A DNA stretch of 64,000 nucleotides from Aureobasidium sp. EXF-3400 (taxonomy: Eukaryota; Ascomycota; Dothideomycetes; Dothideales; Saccotheciaceae). Of this stretch, positions 1 through 10,830 are shown one piece after another. The notes beneath the pieces were generated by a model. It did no database searches. It saw only the letters and a list, made by a program, of their open reading frames with translations, and was not told the DNA's origin. The stretch spans positions 1 through 64,000 of the forward strand of contig SWBL01000059.1 in NCBI GenBank assembly GCA_024195585.1, read 5' to 3'. The first letter of the stretch is position 1; every line of letters begins with the position of its first letter. Position numbers and translations under genes: made by a program.

Positions 1-88
1 TCCCGTCCGCTCTGCCATACATAAGCAGTTGAACGGCAGATTAGTACTACGGTGGGTGACCACGTGGGAATCCCTGCTGCTGTATGTT
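1..88 (+). rRNA. 5S ribosomal RNA, 3' part (cut by the window edge)
   Basis: The first 88 bases read like the last three quarters of a fungal 5S rRNA: TCCCGTCCGCT near the start, TTAGTACTACGGTGGGTGACC in the middle, then GGGAATCCCTGCTGCTGTATGT. The terminal TGTATGT would pair with an ACATACG-type 5' end lying left of the window. A T-run at 87-90 is a fitting Pol III terminator. It is a single unit with no rDNA repeat around it, which matches the dispersed 5S genes of filamentous ascomycetes. About 30 bases of the 5' end are missing. I am confident of the identity; the exact 3' end is approximate. Confidence 0.9.
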
Positions 89-90
89 TT

Positions 91-862
91 GCATTTTTGC
101 ACACTTGAGTCCGTCTACCTTTCTGTTATCTATATATCTATATGGTGTAGCGATACTCTTTTAGTCTTCTCACGCAGGTGAGAGCAATATTCTGCTATTG
201 TTAGGACCCTATGTGTATGAACTTTCGATTTCTGAAGAGCGACTAGCACTAGTTGAGGGCGTATTCGCCGTGAAGCAAGTTAGAAAACACTTTTTTGGAG
301 ATAGCATTGCAAAGAACCATGATGTTAGTTCAAAACATAGCTTAACACAAGAGTCAATATACCAAGAGTAATATAAGCCGAACAAATGACAAGAAAAGGT
401 GTTGATGCGGCCGTGGCATCGTCGTCGACCTCAAAATTGCTTGTAAGCGGTATGACCCTGGCGTTGTAATCACAGCATCTGAGGGTTGTATCAAGAACAT
501 GCTCCCTCTCCATGTGCAAAGATATGTCACATATACAGCTATTAGAATGCACAATAGTTCCGAGAACCAAAGCGTATCCATTGACAGTCGTAATGTCATC
601 GACACTCTATGGGTTTGCCTACCTTTCGGAAGTTGTTGTGTCTTTTTGTAGCGGTCTATATGACATCGCTTTGCACACGGGGAGATCGCAACCTATCAAG
701 ATCCCATTACACTACGACGGTTGTGCCAGTGAGGAGTATAACCATCAGAAGAGGTGCGAATGAATTTATTAGGTACAGGTTATGCAAATCGCTCAGACGC
801 CCACCCAAATGCTATCTATGTGTATTAATGCTCATGATATGTTCCCCCAGGATTACAACACT
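91..862. other. Intergenic, no gene recognised
   Basis: Between the 5S gene and the PPN2-like stop I see only short overlapping open frames on both strands, with no domain and no coding-like codon pattern. An AT-rich run (TATATATCTATATGG) lies near 130-146. Confidence 0.5.
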
Positions 863-2293
863 CTATTTGCGGCGTTTGCAGTCCACGCTGACGATCTCAG
901 CTTGTCCCCATGCATTCAAAACCATAGCGGTGAGTTTGTCACCATTCACACAACCGCTGTCAAGACCTTTACTCCATCGCTTGAGATTCAGACCGCGAGG
1001 ACTGTCGTGTCCGTAGACCACGACGGATGGCTTGGAGTGTTTGACCAGTGGTTGAGATTCTCCACCGTCATCGTTGCTGTTGTAAAAGCCATTCCATGAC
1101 TTCCACCACTGACTGGCTTCTGTTGACTCGGTGGTCGAACTGAACAACCACCCCATAAAGGACGAATGAGTACGTGCCATGCGGTCGTTCCACCAACCCC
1201 AGACACGCTCCCACGGAATACCTTTCTTGCGATTCTCGCTGGGTGTGTGATTCGTTGGTGACATGCTTCGCATATTCATTACGGAAAAAGGGTCCTGGCG
1301 CAGGAGAGGGACAGAAGGAACAAGGCCTGCGTGCACAACATTGATGTCGTCCAGGATCTTAAAGGTCTTCCTTTTCTTCTTCTTGCCAAGGACATCAAGG
1401 TCAGAAGTCGCTGGGGCCGGATGCTTGGGCGGAGCGAGTGCCGGAATATGAATGATCAGAGGTAGTGAGCGAAGCCACTTGAGATGGCGCGGTTTAAGGT
1501 AACTGAGCAGAGCTTCTCCTTTGAGTCCTGCACCTCTTGAGTTGACCGAGATGTCGGCAGAAGACTCGTCGTTGGCTTCGAGAGATTCACCAGTGGAGGA
1601 CCGTGATTGTGCAGCCAACAGAACACGATCTTCATGGTTACCACGCACCGACAGAGCGTCCAGGGATATCAATGTGTCTATGACGCCGGGTGAATCGGGT
1701 CCCTTTGCGAGGACGTCGCCAGTCGCAATAATTTTGTCCGTATCCTTGTTGAAACCGACAGTCTTGAGTAACTCCAGAAGTTCGTGCTTGCAGCCGTGAA
1801 TGTCGCCAATAAAAATCAGACGTCTTTTCCCACCCGGGTCGGACCTTCCACCAGGAATATAGTCCGATGATATTTGTTGTAGTTGTGTGATACCACTAAG
1901 TTTGTTAGGCATTTGGTGGCCGAACGAGTCCGGGTTGTCGAGGCCTTCGGCTAAAGCCTGTTGCTCTTCCCATGCCGGGATGAGGAATCCACTGCACAAG
2001 AAGAACAGAGCGAAGGAGGCGACTATGATGAGGAACATTGCGCGGCGTACTTTGCGATTGATGCAAAAAGCATGACAGAGATCAATGAATGAAGCGCCCC
2101 CGTCAAGATCGCAGCAGTGTGTGAGTTCACGGTCCTCGTCGTCGTCCGAGTCCGAGTCGTAATACGTCCTATCTGAGCGTTTCTCGTCTTGGTGATGCCA
2201 ATTGTTTACGACGCGATCAATCAAAGGTCTGTTGTTAGATTGGTATGGTGAAGGGAGGTAACGGTCGGAAGGATGGGTTCTGGACGAACTCAT
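863..2293 (-). CDS. PPN2: Calcineurin-like metallophosphatase, vacuolar endopolyphosphatase PPN2-like
   Basis: This single-exon gene encodes 476 residues. An acidic serine-rich cytosolic N-terminus (about 1-80) is followed by one membrane segment (about 85-105) and then a calcineurin-type phosphoesterase domain. The metal-binding motifs are visible: GDIHG at 163-167, GDVLAKGPDS at 192-201 and RGNHED at 217-222, with a late YGHDSPRG histidine motif. This order and the signal anchor match fungal Ppn2, a Zn-dependent endopolyphosphatase delivered to the vacuole lumen. It is longer than yeast Ppn2 (326 residues), mainly through the N-terminus and an insert after residue 290. It is head-to-head with PDS5. 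A different Ser/Thr phosphatase-like role is possible, but the membrane anchor favours Ppn2. Confidence 0.8.
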   Translation of the reverse strand: MSSSRTHPSDRYLPSPYQSNNRPLIDRVVNNWHHQDEKRSDRTYYDSDSDDDEDRELTHCCDLDGGASFIDLCHAFCINRKVRRAMFLIIVASFALFFLCSGFLIPAWEEQQALAEGLDNPDSFGHQMPNKLSGITQLQQISSDYIPGGRSDPGGKRRLIFIGDIHGCKHELLELLKTVGFNKDTDKIIATGDVLAKGPDSPGVIDTLISLDALSVRGNHEDRVLLAAQSRSSTGESLEANDESSADISVNSRGAGLKGEALLSYLKPRHLKWLRSLPLIIHIPALAPPKHPAPATSDLDVLGKKKKRKTFKILDDINVVHAGLVPSVPLLRQDPFSVMNMRSMSPTNHTPSENRKKGIPWERVWGWWNDRMARTHSSFMGWLFSSTTESTEASQWWKSWNGFYNSNDDGGESQPLVKHSKPSVVVYGHDSPRGLNLKRWSKGLDSGCVNGDKLTAMVLNAWGQAEIVSVDCKRRK

Positions 2294-2839
2294 GACTGCG
2301 TCATGGGAGTGGATAGAAAGTCTAAATGACGCGAGGCAACATGGAACAATTTGCGGTGTAAAATAGATGTAGGAGTTTCAAGGAGGGTTGGTGAAAGCCT
2401 CCTTAGACTGCAGCGTGCAGAGTGCAAAGTTGATCACGGACAAAATATTCTTTGCCCCATCGACAGGGACGATGAGATGAAAGGAGGATCGGATCAATCG
2501 CCAAGACGCGCGGCATTTGTCGGTGATGCATGTTTATTCACTGTGCAGTCTGTGAATCGATTCAGGTTGATGGAAAGAGACAGAGCCAGAGCGAGCGAGA
2601 ATCACAATACATCGAGTAAGCACGAGCAAGTGGACGAGTGCAGCGTGCAAAGTGAGGCAGATGGGAGGAGAGGCATCATCTATTCTAGGCAATCGCAGCG
2701 GGCGGGAAAGAGCGACCCCCGCGTCACAGCTTGCTCGACGCGCTTTCCAATCGCGTGTCAGCCGCGACCATTCAAGCAGCTTGCACTTGCCTTGTACATA
2801 TTCTTCCACCCACATTTGTACATCACCATACCGCAGCCC
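2294..2839. promoter_or_regulatory. Divergent promoter region PPN2-like / PDS5
   Basis: These 546 bp separate two oppositely directed start codons. The PDS5 frame happens to stay open back to 2351, but the sequence is not protein-like there and the family N-terminus begins at 2840, so I read it as promoter and 5' leader. Confidence 0.6.
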
Positions 2840-5800
2840 ATGCCTCGAACGCGCGGTCGCGCCAGTGCTGCCCAAGAGAAGGTCGTCGTCGAAGAGCCTG
2901 TTGTCGAGGAAGCACCTGTTGAAGAGGAGCAAGAAGAGGAGGAAGAGCACCAGAGCATCGAGGGTGCTCCGAGGCCGCTGGACTTTAACGAATCGCTGAC
3001 ATGGCGCGCCGGAAAACCCATTGCCGTCGCCGAACTACTGCGCCGCCTGAGGACTCTGCACACGGAGCTGAGCCAGCTGGACCAAGAAGATGCACACCGC
3101 GACTCGCTCGTCCCAGTCGCACAAGAACTGGCCCACCGCAATCTGCTTGAACACCGCGATCGCGGCGTCAAGGCCTGGTCAGCGCTATGCATCGTCGAGA
3201 TGTTCAAGTTGCTGGCTCCCGATGCTCCCTTCAAGGCCGCTCAATTGAACCAGATCTTCTCTCTCATCATCACCCAAGTCCTACCTGCTCTCGGCAACCC
3301 ACAGGATCCATACAACGAACAACATCTGTCCATTGTACGATCGCTGGACGAGGTCAAGAGTATCGTATTGCTCACCGATATTCCTGGTGCCGATGGTCTG
3401 CTTTACAAGCTGTTCACAGGTGCCTTCGACATCTTCGCAGACACGTCCAAGAATGACAAGGCCGAAGAGCTGGGCAAGAACGTCGAACACCACGTCACAA
3501 GTCTGCTCGTCACCGTTGTGGACGAGAGTCCCTCGCTACCGAACGACGTCGTCGATATCATCCTGGCACAATTCCTCCGTCTCGATCCCACGACCTTCCC
3601 TCTCCAGCTCAACAAAGCTACCCTCGAATCCTCGCGTCCTTTCCACCTTCAATTACCCCCACCAGCGTACAATATGGCCAAAAACATCTGCAGCTCATGT
3701 CCCGATAAGATGTCACGCATGGTTGCACACTACTTCAACTCGATCATTGCCGACCTCTCGGAGGGCCTCGATGGTTCAAACTCGCGAAAGTCTACGTCTC
3801 GACGACGAGCTGGCGCTGACGACGACGATGATGAGGAAGATGATAACGATCGTGATGTCCCACCTGCCGGACCGTCTGCAGAGGAGCTCAAGTCATTGGA
3901 GAAGGCTCACAGGCTGTTGCGTGAGCTTTGGAGATCTGCAGCGCTAGTCATACAGAACATTGTTCCGCAAATAGAGTCCGAACTCGCTGCTGAGAACGTG
4001 GATATAAGATTGCTGGCTACTGAGACGGTTGGCGATCTGATTTCTGGTATTGGCGCAGCAGGCCCTCCCACCCCAGTCGCGCTCGATCCCGCAGCATACC
4101 CTTCGCAAAGCATTGATCCACCTTCAGCATATTCCAGGACATACAACTTCCTCACTACTCCCGCTGCTCCGCACGCCTTTTCTTCAGTTCATGCCTCCAC
4201 ATATCAAGGCTTCCTCAACCGCCGCAACGACAAATCACCTCGAGTCCGCTCTATATGGGTCACTTGTGCAGGCCGTATCCTGTCCACTTCTGCTGGTGGC
4301 GTTGGTCTTGACCCAAAGGAAGAAAGTGCTTTGCTCAGATACATCTCCGACATGCTTGTAGACACTGATGAGCATGTTCGTCTTGCTGCTGTCCAAGCAA
4401 TTGGTCGCTGTGATTTTGAGACCATTGTGCAACGCATGGGCTCAAGCGGCAGCGTTAACACTCCTGATTCCGTCTTGTCGAACTTGGCGGACAGAATCAA
4501 AGATCGCAAGCATAGCGTCCGTGCAGAGGCCATGTCCCTCCTCGGTCGGATCTGGGGTGTCGCCGCTGGTGCCATCACAGAAGGAAACGAGAGAGTTCGC
4601 ATGCTTCTTGGTGCAATCCCTTCGCGCATCTTCGATGCTATCTACATCAACGATCGCGAGATCACTGCATTGGTGCAACAGGTACTTTACGACTCGTTGC
4701 TGCCTTTGAGCTTTCCTCCCATCAAAGCTAAGCCTGCGTCCAACGGTGATTCACAACGTGTAAAGGACAGTCAAGTACCTGCCTCGCAAGCCGCAAAAGC
4801 ACCCTCACCTGATGCTATCCGTGCTGAGCGTATCTTAGTGTTGGTGCGGGACCTTGAGCATAAGTCAAAGACGGTGTTCTTCCATTTCCAGGCTAAACAA
4901 AACAAGATGGCCCAATACTTAGAAGCATTCCTGAAACGTTGCGAAGACTACAACGGAGGTGTCAACGCAAAGAATGGTAAAGAAGGAAGTGGCTCACTGT
5001 CCAAGCTGATCGAATTCTTCGCCCGAGAACGCCCTGAACCTCTTGTAGCCAACGAACACCTCTGGAAGTTTGCCAAAAAGCACGATAGGAGATGCTATCA
5101 GCTGATCCGATTTGCAGTCAATCCTGACAGCGAATACAAGAAGGTCGTCAACGCTATCAAAGAATTGACGAAACGTGTTGAGGAACAAACCGGTCATACT
5201 CCTGCGATCTTGACGACTCTCCTTCCTATCATCCACCAGGCCAGTGTATTGGTATACAGCAAGAGTCATGTTCCTACAGTCGTTGACATCTCTCGTACTG
5301 AAGACAAGGGTCTTGGTCCACCTGCGCATGAGGTACTGAGAGAGATCTCAACTCACAATCCTGAGGTCTTCAAGGCACACGTTCGCAGCTTGTGCGCTAC
5401 ACTTCAGGAACAGGTGCCATCGAAAGACAGACCAACCGATTCTGGAGTTGTAGAAACTTTGAAAGCTTGTGCAGGCTTCGCCCAGAGATTCCCTTTGGAA
5501 ATCCCTCGCGAGCGTGCCTTCTTGCAAGCTATGGTCCAGTTTGCTCTTCACGGAAACCCCTCAATAGCCGCGAAACATGCAGTCTCGGTCATTGTTGCTG
5601 CGGATGAGAAAAAGGACATGTACGTCAAAGATATCGTCACCAAGTGCGTGCAAGGTTTCGAGTATGGCGAAGATGGCTATCTCTCGAAGTTGGCGGCACT
5701 CAGTCAACTTATGCTTTTATCTGCCAAGGATACGGAAGACGAACACGATAACATCTTGGAAATCGCGATCCAGAAAGTGCTCTTACAAGTACGAACCAAA

Positions 5801-7321
5801 GCCAAGCCAGACGACGTTGACTGGCAAGAAGAACCAGATGATGAATGTGAGGCAAAGATCTGGGCGCTCAAGATACTAGCAAATCGACTAAGATCTTACG
5901 CTATGTCTGTTCCCGACAGCGAGATGGAGTCTGTGGTCACAGAGCTAGCGCTTCCAGTCTTCAAGCTATTGCATCGAATTGTTGATAAGGACGGAGAGTT
6001 GTCGAAGTCCCAGGGCGAAACTCCCAAGCCTCACCGGGCACGCCTCCGATTGAATGCCGCTATCCTACTACTCAAACTGTGTAGTGCACACAAGCGATTC
6101 GACGCCCTGATGGAGCCAAAGAACTTCAATCGCCTTATTGTCATCGCTCAAGATCCCTTGCCCGAGGTCCGCTCCGCTTTCGTGGACGCCATTAAGAAGT
6201 ATCTCGGTCAAGGCAGACTACCTCATCGCTTCTACACTCTGGTGTTTGTTTATGCTTTCGAGCCGATTGCAACCATCAAGAACCCAGCATCGACATGGCT
6301 GAAGGGGCGCGCCGCAGCATTCGCCAAATCCAACGAGACCGTGATGGAGACCACGTTTGCACGCTTTATCAGCCTGCTCGCTCATCACCCAGATTTCTCC
6401 ACGGATGCAGAAAATCTGCAGGACTTCATTGATTATATTATGTTCTACCTGAAGGCCGTTGCTACACCAGCCAACATCACTCTGATATATCACATCGCCC
6501 AAAGGATGAAGTCTGTGCGAGATGGTATCGACGAGAAGAAGAGCGATAACCTCTACTGTTTGTCCGACATGGCGCAAGCTGTTATTCATAGATACCAAGA
6601 GCTGCAAGGGTGGACGCTGTCTGTCTGGTCTGGCAAAGTTCGTCTCCCGGTTGGTCTCTTCGCCGGCCTCCCAAGCCATACAAAGGCGCAGGAGATCGCC
6701 GACAAGCAATATGTCCCGGAACCCCTGATGGAAAAAATCGAAGATCTGGTCAGGGATCGTCTACGGACCAAGAAGCGCAAGTCTGAAACCACAAGCACTC
6801 AGGCTAAGAAGCGTGCCAGAGCAAGTGAGGGCAAATCATCCAAGGCAGCAGCGAAGAAAGTCAAGAGCGTCAAGACACCTAAGAAAAGGAGAGCCTCTAA
6901 CGCCAATGCTCCAGCGAGCGAAATCCGCCGCAGCTCGCGCAAGTCAGGAGCGAAGAGCTATCTCGAGCAGAGCGACAGCGACGAGGATGCCGAGGAAATC
7001 GACGACGCAGACGAAGACGATAGCAACGACGAAGAAAGCGACGCCGAAGATCAAGACATGGATGATGCCGAGGACCAGGAGCCCGAACAAGCCGATGCTG
7101 GAAGTGAAGAGCCCGAGCAAGAAGCAGACGAGCCAGAAGAGGAGGAGGTCGAAGCACCAGCGCCAGCACCACCTCAATCAAGAAGGTCAGGTCGTGCTGC
7201 CCCCAAAGCCAAAAAGGCTGCTCCTGCTGCGGCAACTCCTAAGAGGTCGAGCAGAAGGAACAAGAGGAATGGTGCCGCTAGCGATTCCGAGTTGAGCGAT
7301 GCACCGTCAGATGTGGAGTAG
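2840..7321 (+). CDS. PDS5: Sister chromatid cohesion protein Pds5 / BimD / Spo76
   Basis: A 1493-residue HEAT-repeat protein with no visible intron. Pds5 binds the cohesin ring with Scc3 and Wapl and controls sister-chromatid cohesion in the nucleus. I chose the ATG at 2840 because its product opens MPRTRGRA and then an acidic stretch, followed by the family block WRAGKPIAVAELLRRLRTLH; the upstream in-frame ATG at 2351 would add 163 unlikely residues. Helical repeats run through most of the protein. The C-terminal quarter is basic (KKRKSE, KKRRAS) and then strongly acidic (about 1370-1450), with a final basic patch containing AT-hook-like RRSGR, typical of Pds5 tails. Length agrees with Aspergillus BimD (about 1500 residues). 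It shares its promoter with the PPN2-like gene. Confidence 0.93.
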   Translation: MPRTRGRASAAQEKVVVEEPVVEEAPVEEEQEEEEEHQSIEGAPRPLDFNESLTWRAGKPIAVAELLRRLRTLHTELSQLDQEDAHRDSLVPVAQELAHRNLLEHRDRGVKAWSALCIVEMFKLLAPDAPFKAAQLNQIFSLIITQVLPALGNPQDPYNEQHLSIVRSLDEVKSIVLLTDIPGADGLLYKLFTGAFDIFADTSKNDKAEELGKNVEHHVTSLLVTVVDESPSLPNDVVDIILAQFLRLDPTTFPLQLNKATLESSRPFHLQLPPPAYNMAKNICSSCPDKMSRMVAHYFNSIIADLSEGLDGSNSRKSTSRRRAGADDDDDEEDDNDRDVPPAGPSAEELKSLEKAHRLLRELWRSAALVIQNIVPQIESELAAENVDIRLLATETVGDLISGIGAAGPPTPVALDPAAYPSQSIDPPSAYSRTYNFLTTPAAPHAFSSVHASTYQGFLNRRNDKSPRVRSIWVTCAGRILSTSAGGVGLDPKEESALLRYISDMLVDTDEHVRLAAVQAIGRCDFETIVQRMGSSGSVNTPDSVLSNLADRIKDRKHSVRAEAMSLLGRIWGVAAGAITEGNERVRMLLGAIPSRIFDAIYINDREITALVQQVLYDSLLPLSFPPIKAKPASNGDSQRVKDSQVPASQAAKAPSPDAIRAERILVLVRDLEHKSKTVFFHFQAKQNKMAQYLEAFLKRCEDYNGGVNAKNGKEGSGSLSKLIEFFARERPEPLVANEHLWKFAKKHDRRCYQLIRFAVNPDSEYKKVVNAIKELTKRVEEQTGHTPAILTTLLPIIHQASVLVYSKSHVPTVVDISRTEDKGLGPPAHEVLREISTHNPEVFKAHVRSLCATLQEQVPSKDRPTDSGVVETLKACAGFAQRFPLEIPRERAFLQAMVQFALHGNPSIAAKHAVSVIVAADEKKDMYVKDIVTKCVQGFEYGEDGYLSKLAALSQLMLLSAKDTEDEHDNILEIAIQKVLLQVRTKAKPDDVDWQEEPDDECEAKIWALKILANRLRSYAMSVPDSEMESVVTELALPVFKLLHRIVDKDGELSKSQGETPKPHRARLRLNAAILLLKLCSAHKRFDALMEPKNFNRLIVIAQDPLPEVRSAFVDAIKKYLGQGRLPHRFYTLVFVYAFEPIATIKNPASTWLKGRAAAFAKSNETVMETTFARFISLLAHHPDFSTDAENLQDFIDYIMFYLKAVATPANITLIYHIAQRMKSVRDGIDEKKSDNLYCLSDMAQAVIHRYQELQGWTLSVWSGKVRLPVGLFAGLPSHTKAQEIADKQYVPEPLMEKIEDLVRDRLRTKKRKSETTSTQAKKRARASEGKSSKAAAKKVKSVKTPKKRRASNANAPASEIRRSSRKSGAKSYLEQSDSDEDAEEIDDADEDDSNDEESDAEDQDMDDAEDQEPEQADAGSEEPEQEADEPEEEEVEAPAPAPPQSRRSGRAAPKAKKAAPAAATPKRSSRRNKRNGAASDSELSDAPSDVE

Positions 7322-7696
7322 TGATATTCAAGGTTGCATGGCTCTGTTCAATCTGTGTCTTTTTTTCTTTGCTACAAAACATGAATATGGCTTATTTTCT
7401 TTCCTCGTTCAGCCTTAGCGGTGGGCATTTCTCTGTTTTTTCTACCAGCATGTTTCGATCTGTTCTTATCGATCCGTCATGTATAGCAGCCGGTATCCAG
7501 ACATACATCAAACTCATTACACATCCGTTCTCAAACCTTTGATAACATGAAGCATATGTAAGAGGCACAAGTAGCACTGGCAGTGAGATTGTGATCATAA
7601 AATAGTAAAATTGATAAATTGGGTATCTAGTTTTTCACGACAAAACAATAAAACAAAGTCGTGATAGTATTACAAACGCATCCTCTATGTCTAAGC
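7322..7696. other. Convergent 3' intergenic, PDS5 / MFS transporter
   Basis: An AT-rich spacer between two converging stop codons. It contains T-runs on the plus strand and an AATAAA-like AAAACAATAAAAC near 7640-7655, suitable for 3'-end formation. No gene is seen. Confidence 0.5.
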
Positions 7697-9408
7697 CTAG
7701 ACAGACTGTCTATTGGACGCAGACGACTTGACCGAACCGGTCATCGAATTGTTCCTGCTAGGACCATAAATGGCCGAAGCTCTTCTTCCACCGTGCTCCT
7801 CGCGGGCAGAAGACAGTTGCTGAGCGAAGGGCGAGCGCTTACGGAGGACAGGTCCCTTCCAGTAGATGACGTAGACCGAGACGACAAGAAGGAGCGCGAT
7901 ACAAGCCAGGATGGTCGAAGCATACTCCAAGTGGTGCTTACCACCGATGTTGGTGTAGAATGGGGTGGCAGGAACAGTCAGTACACCAGCAAGGAAGTCA
8001 CGAGACCATCCGTTACCACCAGTGGCAGAGGCTGAGTAAGGGCCGTAAGCGCAAATCATGTAATCAATAGTGGCCATGTAGATCGAGTAGTTGGCAATAC
8101 CGATGACTGCACTGAAGACCATGGAACCGATCCAGTGGATCGGAGGTCCGCCACTGGTCCACGCAAAGCCGATCAGACCGATGGGAAGGCAGGGCACAGT
8201 GAAGAGCAACCACCAAAGACGTGATTCGTACTGAGCATGTTCATCGTTGGGATTCTCGCGGCGCTGTCTCTTGTTACGAGCGATAGCGGGGAAGAACGAG
8301 AACCAGGCGATGAAGTATCCGATGAGAAGAGGCAGGAAGGCAAGACCGATTTGGTAGGCAGAGAAACCCCACTGGTCGTAGACAAGAGCGTATGACTGCA
8401 AGAACATGAAGATCAGGGCGTCACTGAAACCGGAAAGCAGGGAGAGAGTAAGGACAATAGGCTCAGTCAAGAACATCTTGAAAGGTCGGATCCAGGTCTG
8501 GATGATCTCCTTTGCGGAGAAGCGGTCCTTCCAGGGAATGAGTTCAGTAGGTCCATAAACGTTGGTCTCGCCAGCCTTGCGACGCTTCTTGGCGATCTTG
8601 TCCAACATGCAGCTGGTTCTGGTCTCAGGTACGAGGAAGAAGTGGAGAGCTTGAACGAAGCCGCCGAAGATCAATTGAATCCAGATGTTCCATCGCCTAT
8701 GAACTGTTAGAGAATTGAGGAGTGTTGAGCTCAAGGACATCAGACATACCATGCAGCGTATTGCTCGACAAATCCACCAACGACGGGACCGAGGACGGAA
8801 CCACCAACCGAAGAGAAGACGATGAAAGCAACGGCGTACTGCTGCTCATCAGGCTCCCACATGTCGGCAACCATACCAAGAGTGACCGAACCACCGGCAG
8901 AAGACAAACCACCAAGGGCACGACCAGCCATAACGGTTCCGAAGTTGGGTGCGAGAGCGACAGGGATCTGCCAGATGTTGACAAGGAACAAACTGAGCTG
9001 GAGGATAGGCCATCTTCCAAGCTCCTCGGACCAGGGAGCCCAGAGTTCACAACCGAAGGCGTAGAGGACGAGGAAGATCATGGCACCACAGCGAGCAGCC
9101 TGAGCACTGATGTTGAACTCCTTTGTCATACCAGTGATGGCGTTGCTGTAGAGACTGGTGTTGAAGTTCATCGAGACCTGGACGATGAAGATGACAGACA
9201 GAATGGTCCATTTCTTCCAGGTAGGGAAGCAGAAGCCAAGCTGTTCGTAACAGTCGTCTTCTGTCAAGATGATCTTGTCTCCATCATTGTATCCTTTGCC
9301 GGTCTCCTTCTTGCGGGTCGGTACTTCGGAGTTGTCGACTCTGCGTTCGATCGAGGGTTCAGACGAGTCCGGGTTGTCGACCTTTTCGTTCTCGAACATG
9401 CCGGCCAT
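7697..9408 (-). CDS. MFS transporter, DHA1 drug/polyamine type
   Basis: Two exons, 9408-8750 and 8696-7697, join across a 53-bp intron (GTATGT...CATAG) to give 552 residues; the junction reads YAAWRWNIW. About 90 hydrophilic residues precede the first membrane segment (WTILSVIFIVQVSMNFNTSLY). The first half carries the DHA1 landmarks: the ELWAPWSEELGRWP loop, with acidic and arginine residues, and the GRALGGLSSAGGSVTLGMVAD segment. The second half has the other membrane helices and a basic tail. Such proteins are plasma-membrane proton antiporters that export drugs or polyamines. The substrate cannot be told from sequence. The nearest described relatives by style are Tpo/Flu1-like carriers. 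Confidence 0.88.
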
Positions 9409-10830
9409 GTTGAGAGTTGTGTGGTTAATTAGATATTATAGTTGTTACCGCAGACACATGCAAAACGGTGTATGGTATCTCAGTCGAAGGTATGTATAAT
9501 CCAAATGTCTGACGGCCAGATAGAAACCTGTCAGATGAATACCGGGGAGGCTGGGGAAGTGGAAGATAAATGCCGGGGAAGTCGTACAGGGTGGATGATC
9601 TTGCTGTCTTATATGGACGTTTGAATTTCCAAAGGAAGGAGCATGATGTCACTCAGCAGGTGGACTTGACTCCCGGAGTCGACGGATTGGCGCAGATCTT
9701 ACGAAGCGGCTGGTTATTCCGAAAACCCTGCCTCCAATTCCAACGTGACTCGATGCTTGAAGACCCACATGGCCTTGGTTTGAGGGCTTTGACACGGAAG
9801 ACAGGTCGCTGTGCACCAGGAATACAGGGCAACCCAGTAATATGAGTTTGTTCCTAAATAATCGACTCTTCGAAAAGCAAGTCACCTCCACAGCATGTTC
9901 TTCGCATGCTACTTACTGCAGGTAGATGTCACGAGCCTCTAGGTTCATGACGACGAGCAAAACCAATATAAGAATAGGGAATGTTTCCGTTAGCACTCGC
10001 TCCTTCAGATACGACGTTACGTGGTACGCCTAGAAAAGAGATCTTATGGCCGACCAAAAAAGCGTCATCGCACGCGCCAAGTTTGCAAAAGACGCCTTGT
10101 CCGCGGTTGGCTTGCGCACAAGCATCTTTGTTGGTAGTGGCGTCAACCTCTACACTGATATCATTCGACAAACTGGTATTCGCCAAAATACAAGAAAGCT
10201 ATATTGACACGCGACATGATGTCGCTTGGACAATTCCTTCGTCTATCTGCTTGCTCAGATGGCGTTATAAACCAAGCCAATCGACGTACTTAAAGCATCC
10301 CCATAACAGCGCGACACTCATGGTGGAGGCTTCACAAGCACACAACTCCGAATCGTGCTTTAGCCGGAGAGACGTGGGGTGTGCAAAGAATTCTCCACTG
10401 CACCACAAGCACCACTTTTTTGTCTTTGGAGGAGACAAGGGGTCTCCGGATTATTTTCTGGCACAGCACTCTTGAGTCCCGTGGTGGGGTGTTCTGTTCG
10501 GCCCGATTCTGGTTGACAAGACCACAGCCGGCGGCGAGCCCATAGCCGTCGGAACCGATCGAACGGCAAGGTGATATTGCCATGTTTTCGGCCGACGCTT
10601 TGATACAATACGATGAAGATCATCGGCACGGTACGAGTACAGGTTTATCTGTGCCTGTCGAACGTCTGCAAGCTTTACCATACTAAACGGTCTGAGAGTG
10701 CATCTAAATTGCGATGGAAGTAGATAACCATTACAGGCTGACCAAGGAACAGCTAAAAAGCTGGAAATTACATTTGTATACAAGGGGTATCGGTGATGCT
10801 GTTGGGTTGACTCCAATAGGAAGTTCGATT
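9409..10830. other. Long intergenic stretch, no gene supported
   Basis: About 1.4 kb upstream of the MFS gene and downstream of VPS18. The open frames here (longest 164 codons, plus strand from 9981) have no recognisable domain and no codon bias, and several overlap on both strands. I treat it as the MFS promoter plus VPS18 3' region. Confidence 0.45.

Noticed and set aside
2351..2839. 163-residue N-terminal extension of PDS5
   Set aside because: The open frame is continuous, but the sequence is not protein-like and the family start MPRTRGRA lies at 2840.
9981..10475. 164-codon plus-strand open frame
   Set aside because: No domain, no codon bias, and opposite-strand frames overlap; expected by chance.
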